From NCBI GenBank assembly GCA_021848365.1, contig JAJZUS010000001.1, positions 711,517 to 775,516 on the forward strand: 64,000 nt of DNA, in the 5' to 3' direction. Numbering within the stretch: position 1 is the stretch's first letter; the number at the start of each line of letters is the position of its first letter. Made by a program: the position numbers and the translations under genes. This document shows positions 7,019-13,431 of this stretch, one piece after another. Source of the DNA: Actinomycetes bacterium (lineage in GTDB: Bacteria; Actinomycetota; Acidimicrobiia; Acidimicrobiales; RAAP-2). A model generated the notes under the pieces. It saw only the letters and a list, made by a program, of their open reading frames with translations, was not told the DNA's origin and made no database searches.

Positions 7019-8359
7019 TCAAGACTTGAGGCTGTCCCAGAAGTGGGGCGCGAAGACGCTTAGTGGATTTTCGACATCAGACGCCTCGTCCAGCGTCTTG
7101 CGAATTTGGGCGGCGATTTGTGCTTTCAGGGACTCCAGCTGCGGCACAAACGAATAGATATCTGTCGTGTCGACGACGACCGTTCGAACTTGACTTATGT
7201 CGAAAGGGAGTTTGTCGGCTAGCCTACTGATCTGGACAATCGGCTTTCTTACTGCGTGTCTCAATGCAAGTTCATAGAAGACATTTGGATTGTGATACGA
7301 AAGATCAACAATAACAAGTTTACTGGCTACGATGTGCTCGATAACTTGACCAGTAATCATGCCTGCTTCGCCAATCTTGTCCGCACGGACAAGATTGAGA
7401 CCGAATTCGGCTAGGGCAGGCTCGATCAGTGCGCCCATGAAAAGATCGGAATGCTTTCGTTGATCACTTCCTTCTTCTACGATTGGTGTGATGTAGAAGC
7501 AGACTGTATCCATATTGGCCCGTCGTGACTCTGAACCAACTGGCGAAGTGGAATGTGATTGTGCTTCTACTGACGCGGTTGTTTGTCCCTGTTGACCTCG
7601 AGGTCCTGGAAGGAAATCATCAACAACCGTGTCGATGCTCACGAATCGCTCGGCACCACTAATCGATCGAAGGACGCCTAGGAACTTCGTGTTGACCGTG
7701 AATGTGTCGATGCACTCGGCTACGTCGTCGGCAGGCACACCCAATTCTCGCGCTTTGTCGGCAAGAACGGCCTGAACTGGGAGCCGGTTGCCGAGGTATG
7801 TCTCGTAAAGATTCTTGAAGATCGGGTTGCTCTCAATAGCGAGCCTGAACCTTGCCCGAAGCTGGGCGGCTGGCGAAACATCATCTGCAACGGCAGTCAA
7901 CCCTTCTGGCGTGAGAGCCAATTGCTCAGCAGAATAGCTCCCCGTCGTCAGTCCATATTTGGCGCTATTGGTGATCAATTGCCTTGAGGCCCCGCTGTCC
8001 GGACTTTTGCCCATCGTGTCGAACAGTGTGATTCGCCGAACTGGCTGACCAGACCCATTCTTGAAGATCGCAGAGGCCAACTCAAGTGCGTCTTCAAATG
8101 TTGCCGCTGGGAAAAGTGTGGTCCTACGAGTTCGGCGCGTGGCGCCATCTCTTGCGCCAACTGCCTTAGGGGGAGCGGTCTTCTTTGTAGTCGTCGCATT
8201 TCGAGTTGCGGGTGCGGCAGAAACACTCGCATCCTTTATGTCCTTGTCGACCCCAGGACCTGGTGAGACGCGACGTTCATCTGTAATGTCGCCTCGGTCT
8301 TCGACTTCAAGCGCGGTGACCTCTTGTGAATCACCCTTAGTTGTGGATGTGAGTGACAT
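7019..8359 (-). CDS. Winged-helix plus TIR/deoxyribosyltransferase-like effector protein
   Basis: The 446-aa product is read from the ATG at 8359. Residues 1-80 are polar and probably disordered. Residues ~80-270 look like two small helical/winged-helix domains (L-T-P-E-G-L, then A-R-F-R-L-A-I...). The C-terminal ~150 residues have the Rossmann-like pattern of TIR-like and nucleoside 2-deoxyribosyltransferase-like proteins: V-C-F-Y-I-T-P-I, G-E-A-G-M-I-T, V-I-V-D-L-S and H-N-P-N-V-F-Y-E-L-A-L-R-H. The Glu in N-V-F-Y-E is the likely active carboxylate. Such domains cleave nucleotides in several antiviral systems, but a defence role here is inference. The gene is visibly richer in A+T than the flanking chromosome and converges on the GTPase gene. 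Confidence 0.6.
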   Translation of the reverse strand: MSLTSTTKGDSQEVTALEVEDRGDITDERRVSPGPGVDKDIKDASVSAAPATRNATTTKKTAPPKAVGARDGATRRTRRTTLFPAATFEDALELASAIFKNGSGQPVRRITLFDTMGKSPDSGASRQLITNSAKYGLTTGSYSAEQLALTPEGLTAVADDVSPAAQLRARFRLAIESNPIFKNLYETYLGNRLPVQAVLADKARELGVPADDVAECIDTFTVNTKFLGVLRSISGAERFVSIDTVVDDFLPGPRGQQGQTTASVEAQSHSTSPVGSESRRANMDTVCFYITPIVEEGSDQRKHSDLFMGALIEPALAEFGLNLVRADKIGEAGMITGQVIEHIVASKLVIVDLSYHNPNVFYELALRHAVRKPIVQISRLADKLPFDISQVRTVVVDTTDIYSFVPQLESLKAQIAAQIRKTLDEASDVENPLSVFAPHFWDSLKS

Positions 8360-8405
8360 GAACGGAACTCTATAGGGGCATTGTGACACCAACGGAATTG
8401 GCCCC

Positions 8406-8411
8406 ATTATA
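8406..8411 (-). promoter_or_regulatory. Consensus -10 element for the effector gene
   Basis: On the minus strand TATAAT occurs 46 bases before the ATG at 8359. It is a perfect -10 hexamer, which is unusual in this GC-rich window. The -35 is not clear. A second weaker TATAGA lies just upstream of the start. Confidence 0.45.
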
Positions 8412-8520
8412 CCTGATCAGATGAGATAAGTGGTTCGCGAGTGAATCGAGGCGACAGATTGAAAAGGAACCTGGGGTAGATCAAACTGTCGGAGCTGCTG
8501 GCGGGAGTTCGCGTGATTCT

Positions 8521-9879
8521 TCACACGGGTGGTAAATCTGCGGCACTCCCAAATGACGTTGTCGATGTGTCGGCGGAATACGCGGCCAGCGAATTGGAAA
8601 GCAGGCCCCATGACATTAAGTCGAGTACTTGCCGCCGCCAGCCCTTACCCGAGGCCCTATCGGCGATCAGCGTCCTCTTGTAGCCCGCGTTGATCGACTC
8701 GCTATCGTTTCGGATCCCGTAGAGCACGGGGAAGTGCTTGTCCGACTCGGGGAGGAGCCGCAGTTGATCTGGTCGGCCGTACCCTCGCTCTCCGGGCTGC
8801 GGGTGAGGGCTGATCCATCCTACGAATGGGTCCCGTGGACAGGTGATGGTGATACCCAATGTGAAGCGCCAACCCTCCTTGCCTCTCTCATACCGACGCA
8901 CCTGTTTTCGTACGAGTGGCTCAGATAGCACTAGCCCGCCGCCGTCGTCGAAGCTGACTTCGTGGATCGAGCCATTCTGGGCGACGAGGGTGTGCGTGCA
9001 CGTGCGCCGTCCCACCACATGGCTCCACTCTCCGAGCGGCACCTGGCGGTGGACTCGCTCGTCTCCCACGCGTCGACCCGCGTGGACCTTGTTCACGACG
9101 ATGAGGCCGAGCTCGCTCATCAGGGTCTCGTGGTGAACGCCGCGGAAGGCCCCGTCGTAGACGACGGCCTGGATGGCGTCGCCGGCCACCGCGTGAACCT
9201 GGCGGATGAGACGGATCGCCTCGTCGGCCTCGTGTCCACGCTCCTGGACCCGGCCGACCGCGAGGACGACACGCTGCTGGGCGAGGGGACCGCGCACCGC
9301 GATGGCGACCAGATTGTTGCCGTAAATCTGGCCGTCGTGGCGGGTGTGCTCCTCGGCATCGGGGTCCTGACGACCATGATCGGCACGGTTGTAGAGGGGA
9401 CGCACGACGGTGCCGTCGCCGTAGATGGTGCGACTCGGGTGCGGGCGAGTGCGTGACCCCCCGGTGGGAAGGAGCAGGCCGGTTCCTCGGGCCAGTGCCA
9501 CCGAGTGGGTGGTGAAGGCGACCTGGAGGACTTCCAGGTTCTCCTCACTCGTCAGGTGCTCGCGCACGTGGCGGTAGGTGTCGGCGAGGAGGACGGGCGC
9601 GTTCGGATCCATCTCGACGCCGAGGGGATGTCGGGCCGCGCCCTTGTTGTAGAGCTCGACGACGTGCGCCCAGGTGTCGCCACTCAGAAGCTCGGCGTCC
9701 AGACGGTTGGACGAGCGGTAGACGCGCGCCATCGCGCCGTAGGCGAGGTGCATCGCGAGTGGGTGACGCCGCGTACGCCGGGTGAGGTCGCTGAGTTCGG
9801 CCGCGAGGTCGTGGATCAGGGGACAGGCGAAGAGGGCTTCGAGCTGCTCGGCGACGGCCGGCGGGCGATACCTTGTCAC
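8521..9879 (-). CDS. DDE-transposase-like protein (cluster gene 4)
   Basis: Translation most likely starts at GTG 9879, which overlaps the upstream gene's stop (GTGA), giving 452 aa. The catalytic core is recognisable from three carboxylate motifs: I-Y-G-D-G-T-V-V (first Asp), V-Y-D-G-A-F-R-G (second Asp) and N-D-S-E-S-I-N-A-G-Y-K-R (Glu followed by basic residues). These resemble the RNase H-fold cores of IS4/IS1182-type transposases. Residues 1-150 are helical and could bind DNA. The gene is homologous by eye to the frameshifted gene at the other end of the cluster (11758-13273). It is co-transcribed with two recombinase-like genes, so it may belong to a composite transposon. No terminal inverted repeats were recognised. 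Confidence 0.6.
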   Translation of the reverse strand: MTRYRPPAVAEQLEALFACPLIHDLAAELSDLTRRTRRHPLAMHLAYGAMARVYRSSNRLDAELLSGDTWAHVVELYNKGAARHPLGVEMDPNAPVLLADTYRHVREHLTSEENLEVLQVAFTTHSVALARGTGLLLPTGGSRTRPHPSRTIYGDGTVVRPLYNRADHGRQDPDAEEHTRHDGQIYGNNLVAIAVRGPLAQQRVVLAVGRVQERGHEADEAIRLIRQVHAVAGDAIQAVVYDGAFRGVHHETLMSELGLIVVNKVHAGRRVGDERVHRQVPLGEWSHVVGRRTCTHTLVAQNGSIHEVSFDDGGGLVLSEPLVRKQVRRYERGKEGWRFTLGITITCPRDPFVGWISPHPQPGERGYGRPDQLRLLPESDKHFPVLYGIRNDSESINAGYKRTLIADRASGKGWRRQVLDLMSWGLLSNSLAAYSADTSTTSFGSAADLPPV

Positions 9880-10775
9880 GAGCGCTCCTCCATGGAGAGG
9901 GCGTCGCGCGCGGTGTCGAGGCTGGCGACGCCGAGGGCGAGGGTGGCCGCTTCGATTCCTGAGGTGAGGAGCACCTGGTGGGCTCCCCAGAGGCGGATCG
10001 AGCTTGGCCGGACGACGGGTCCGTCCACCCCCGCCGCCGTCATGACCTTGCTCAAGAGGTTCGCGACGGCCGCCTGAGCGGTGTGGGAATCGGCGTAGCC
10101 ACCGCGGCGTGAGACGACGAAGGTGTCGGGAGAGGGCCCTTGGGCCCGATAGATGCGGGCGAATGCGCGCTGTCCCCACGGGCTGAGGCGTCCCTCACGA
10201 GCGCGGATCGGGCTCGCCCCCGGGAGCCGGACCACGCCGCGTGCGACCTCGATGTCACGCCAGCGGATCTGGGGGATCTCTCCCGAGGTCGCTGTCGCCT
10301 CGGCCAGGGCGACCGCGAGGACGGCCCGATCAGACGAGCGAGCTCGTCCGAGAGCCGCCACACGCACTCTGGTCATCTCCCCGTCATCGAGTCGGCGCAC
10401 CTGGCGTGTCGTCCTAGGGGGAAGGAGGAGATCACGCGTCGGGTCGTCGGCGCTCGGCTCTACCTCTCGCAGGGTCGCGAACAGCCCCGTGAGGGCCGTT
10501 CGGCGCAGATGCACGGTGGCGAGCGACGGCGGGGCACCCCGGTGCGTTCTCGCCCAGACGAAGCCCTCGCAGTCCTCGAGGCTCACTTGCAGCAAGGTTG
10601 CTACCCCCTGGCTCGAGAGGCGTGCGCCGAATCGCCGGATGAGCCCTGACAGGCGTGCGGCGGTCGCGGACGTCCTCACCTGGCTCGCCCAGAGCTCGAG
10701 CACGACGCTCAGCTCTGCGTCGAGGCCGCCTCCTCGAGCTCGTCTCCACTCACTGGATCCTTCGGCACCTGGCAT
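9876..10775 (-). CDS. Degenerate tyrosine-recombinase-like protein (cluster gene 3)
   Basis: The 299-aa protein has the two-domain layout of XerC/D-like integrases. There is a SAM-like N-terminal domain (with L-R-R-T-A-L-T-G-L-F), then a catalytic-type core starting L-D-D-G-E-M and running to S-I-R-L-W-G-A-H-Q-V...L-G-V-A-S. The usual active residues are mostly missing. The first Arg (of T-G-x-R-x-S-E) is replaced in A-T-A-T-S-G-E-I. Only the Arg of HxxR remains, in P-S-S-I-R. LGH is LGV, and the nucleophilic Tyr position holds a non-Tyr residue. It is probably a structural or DNA-binding partner rather than an active enzyme. The stop overlaps the next gene start (GTGA). Confidence 0.55.
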   Translation of the reverse strand: MPGAEGSSEWRRARGGGLDAELSVVLELWASQVRTSATAARLSGLIRRFGARLSSQGVATLLQVSLEDCEGFVWARTHRGAPPSLATVHLRRTALTGLFATLREVEPSADDPTRDLLLPPRTTRQVRRLDDGEMTRVRVAALGRARSSDRAVLAVALAEATATSGEIPQIRWRDIEVARGVVRLPGASPIRAREGRLSPWGQRAFARIYRAQGPSPDTFVVSRRGGYADSHTAQAAVANLLSKVMTAAGVDGPVVRPSSIRLWGAHQVLLTSGIEAATLALGVASLDTARDALSMEERS

Positions 10776-10803
10776 GACGCCACCGTGCCGGAGGGTGGAC
10801 CTG

Positions 10804-10817
10804 GCGCACTCACCGCC
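10804..10817 (-). repeat. Third, diverged copy of the cluster repeat
   Basis: GCGCACTCACCGCC matches 12 of 14 bases of the repeat at 13340-13353. It lies at the junction of two recombinase-like genes and overlaps the stop codon at 10810. Confidence 0.35.
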
Positions 10818-11712
10818 GACGTGCCGGGAGGTGCTCGCGGATCCCGATCTCTCGGGCCACGCTCATGAGGTCGTGATGCCCTAGGAAGTGGGCTGCGGCC
10901 TCGAGGCCGTGCGCGTCATAGACGCGCCGGGCCGACGTGTTGCGGATGGACAGGGGCGTCACGGACTCGTCATTGCCGAGACCCGCCCTGATCAAGACCT
11001 TTCGCACGACCATGAGGATGCTCGACTGGATCTTGCCGGCGTCACGGGACCGCCCGCCGTAGAGGAGGGGAGCCTCAGGATCGGTCTCGGCACAGAGTCT
11101 CGTGAGCGACGCCCGCGCCCAGGGTGGGACCTCGAGGACGCGCGCCCCAGCCATGGGGTAGCCGTAGGAAGACTCGCGCTGCGTGCCCGGTGCGCGGATC
11201 CCACTCGCCTGGGCGCTCCCGTCGAAGGCCACCAACGACGAGGTGAGCTTGGCGAGTTCGCCGCTCACCAGTCCCGCGTCGAGGGATCCCACGCTCGATG
11301 TCGCTGCAATGCTTCCCAGTGCGCTGTGGCGCACCAGTCCGATCTCGACCTCGCTCAGCGGTCGACGCCGCAGCACGGTCGGTGACGACCAGGCGGGCCG
11401 AGCCGGGCGCGAGCCGGGAATCTGACTGAGGCGCTCCAGAACCCCGAGCGTCGCCCAGCGATCAATGCGCTCCTCCCACTCGGTGGGAGCAGCGAGAAAG
11501 CGGTCGATCGCCCCGGTGGGGGAGAAGCGCTCGAGCGTGTTATCGAGTTCCTCGGCGAGCACCTCCACCTTCTTGATGGCTGCATCGCTGTAGGTCCCGA
11601 CAGCGTGCAGGCGCTGGCCGAGATTCGTGGGTAGCCCCGTGTCGTGCCAGCTCTGCCAGCGCGAGGTCGGGTCGTTCGGGCCAGTGGTTGATGTGGTCGT
11701 TGTGTTCGTCAT
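10810..11712 (-). CDS. Degenerate tyrosine-recombinase-like protein (cluster gene 2)
   Basis: The protein has 300 aa from ATG 11712; an in-frame GTG at 11757 directly after the upstream stop is possible but would be inside a repeat. The C-terminal core aligns with the neighbouring recombinase-like protein and with the integrase pattern: P-L-S-I-R-N-T-S-A-R-R-V-Y-D-A-H-G and then F-L-G-H-H-D-L. The second Arg and the LGH motif are kept. The first Arg is replaced (A-G-L-V-S-G-E-L), HxxR begins with L, and Ile stands where the catalytic Tyr should be (A-R-E-I). The ~100 N-terminal residues are helical. It is likely a non-catalytic recombinase-fold protein working with its neighbours. Confidence 0.55.
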   Translation of the reverse strand: MTNTTTTSTTGPNDPTSRWQSWHDTGLPTNLGQRLHAVGTYSDAAIKKVEVLAEELDNTLERFSPTGAIDRFLAAPTEWEERIDRWATLGVLERLSQIPGSRPARPAWSSPTVLRRRPLSEVEIGLVRHSALGSIAATSSVGSLDAGLVSGELAKLTSSLVAFDGSAQASGIRAPGTQRESSYGYPMAGARVLEVPPWARASLTRLCAETDPEAPLLYGGRSRDAGKIQSSILMVVRKVLIRAGLGNDESVTPLSIRNTSARRVYDAHGLEAAAHFLGHHDLMSVAREIGIREHLPARRR

Positions 11713-11741
11713 GCCCGTGACGGTCGGGCTGACCCACGCTC

Positions 11742-11761
11742 GCGCAATCGCCACCACTTAG
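11742..11761 (-). repeat. Cluster direct repeat, copy 2
   Basis: GCGCAATCGCCACCACTTAG differs at two positions from 13340-13359. The two copies bracket the frameshifted DDE-like gene almost exactly, so that gene looks like an inserted unit of about 1.6 kb. The copies could also be a shared regulatory element upstream of each gene. Confidence 0.55.
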
Positions 11762-13273
11762 GAGACCGTGGCGATCACCGACTTGCGCCGGCGCCCGCGG
11801 CGATCCAGACGGGCCTCGTGCTGGGCGCACCGGGTGTGACGGGCGACGTGGACGCCCCAGGCGATGGCGTTGCACAGGAGACCAGCGCCGATGATGTCGA
11901 GGTAGAAATTCTGAGGTTCGAGACTCCCGGCCCGGTTCCGGGGAAGGAGACTCTTGAGCCAGGAGAAGGAAGACTCGACGTCGCTGCGCAGCCCGGGCAG
12001 ACCCTCGATCTGGAAGCACGCTTCCGGCAGGGGACGAACCCAGTCGGCGAGGGTCAGGCTCTTCCCGCGCCCGCGTCCAGGGCGCGTGTCCGCGTAGTCC
12101 AGCTCGGCGAGGAACGCTCCGGTCCGACACGGCACACGCAAGGTTCCGACAGCGCGCAGATCGTTATCGGCCGGCTCGAATCGTAGGTCGACGCATTCCA
12201 CGTAGGCGGCCTCGAGGGTGACCTCCGTGCCCGGTGGGACCGAGACCACGGCGCCGTCGAGAGCCCAGAGCTCGTGGTGGCACGGAACAGTGCCGACGTC
12301 ATGGGTCTCGGTGCGAAGGAAGCGGACCGCGAGGCGCTCCTTCGGCGCGACCTTGTCCCCCGAACGGCGTCGAGCGCCTTTGCCCTTTCGCTTCTCGCGC
12401 TGACCCTCCGAGCGATACCCCACGCGCTGCAACTCGCTGGGCAAGAGGACGTGGGGAGTGTTCGCGGCCGCCTCGGACATCTCGACCACGGGAACGACGC
12501 CTCGGGTGAGGAGGTCGCGGACGTGAGTGCCCTGCATCAGCCGGTCGTAGACGACGTGGGTGACACCCCCCTCGGCTCGTGAGATCACTCGCGTGAGCAG
12601 ACGCATCGCCGAGCCGATCTCGTTGCGGTCGAGGAAGAGGTCCACGCCGAGGATCACCCGCTGCCAGCGCCGACGCCCGTGCACCCCGACGAGGGAGATG
12701 GGAACCCCCACCAAGGTCTCGTTGCCCTTCTTGCCCTTGAAGTGAGGCCCGAAACGAGGATTCGTGATCGCCCGAGAGCCCTTGACCTGGCCGTCCTCGT
12801 CGACGGTCACGTCGGACATCGGAGCGAAGACCGAGCGCCTCGCCGTAGATGACCGAGCCGGGTGCGGGTCGGTCCCAGCGGGGCGAGACTGATCCGTCCA
12901 GCAGCCCGGCGGACTTCGCCAGCTCGACCGCAAGATCCGTGAAGGTGATCGAGAGCGCTTCCCACGCTGCGTCGTCGAGCTCGCGGCGCAACTTCTGGAG
13001 CTGGTCGTAGGTCGGAGGCTTCTTGGGCAGTTCACGACTCACCCGCGCGGCCGACTGGCGCACCATCTCCCAGAGCGCGGTCGAGCGCAGGGCCGAGTCC
13101 AGCGCGTTCGCCGAACCGAAGGCCCACCGACCCGCGAGGAAGATGACGATTGCCACCCCTTCGCGTTCTGCGAGGCGATTCGAGGGCAGGTGGCGGATGA
13201 GCACTCCGGCGAGTTCCTCGAGACCGGGCATGGCGGCCACGGCCTCGAGGTCGGAGATGGGGTTGCGATCCAC
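11758..13273 (-). pseudogene. DDE-transposase-like gene with frameshift (cluster gene 1)
   Basis: The product is encoded in two frames. The first runs from GTG 13273 (preceded by AAAGGA) to V-I-Y-G-E near 12845. The second continues from V-F-A-P-M-S-D near 12828 to the TAA at 11758. Both parts match the DDE-like protein at 8521-9879 in order: helical N-terminus, I-Y-G-(D/E), V-Y-D-R-L-M-Q-G, and a final D-V-E-S-S-F-S-W-L-K-S block. Joining the parts restores a ~505-aa protein, so a one-base insertion around 12836-12842 is the simplest explanation. A programmed frameshift or a sequencing error is not excluded. The first carboxylate is Glu here rather than Asp. The downstream recombinase-like genes follow without a gap. 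Confidence 0.6.
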
Positions 13274-13339
13274 GTTTCTTGTTCCTTTCGGCACTCGACA
13301 TCGAGCGCTGGAAGGGCACGGTGGGGCGACATGCTCTCT
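13274..13339. other. Upstream region of the DDE-like cluster
   Basis: This short divergent region holds the ribosome site AAAGGA (minus strand, near 13283-13288) that supports the GTG start at 13273. No further gene is seen. Confidence 0.4.
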
Positions 13340-13359
13340 GCGCAATCGCCGCCATTTAG
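13340..13359 (-). repeat. Cluster direct repeat, copy 1
   Basis: GCGCAATCGCCGCCATTTAG at 13340-13359 matches 18 of 20 bases of 11742-11761 in the same orientation. It lies 67 bases upstream of the frameshifted DDE-like gene and could be a transposon end, a recombination site or an operator. Confidence 0.55.
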
Positions 13360-13431
13360 CTGACTGAGTGCTGCTCGGTCGCCAGTCCTGGTCAGAGGAA
13401 GCGCATCGTCTCGCGACGAAGGTCCCGTGTC

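Noticed and set aside
9880-10179. N-terminal extension of the second DDE-like frame
   Set aside because: It lies within the upstream recombinase-like gene in another frame and is Arg/Pro-rich; the GTG at 9879 overlapping the stop is a better start.
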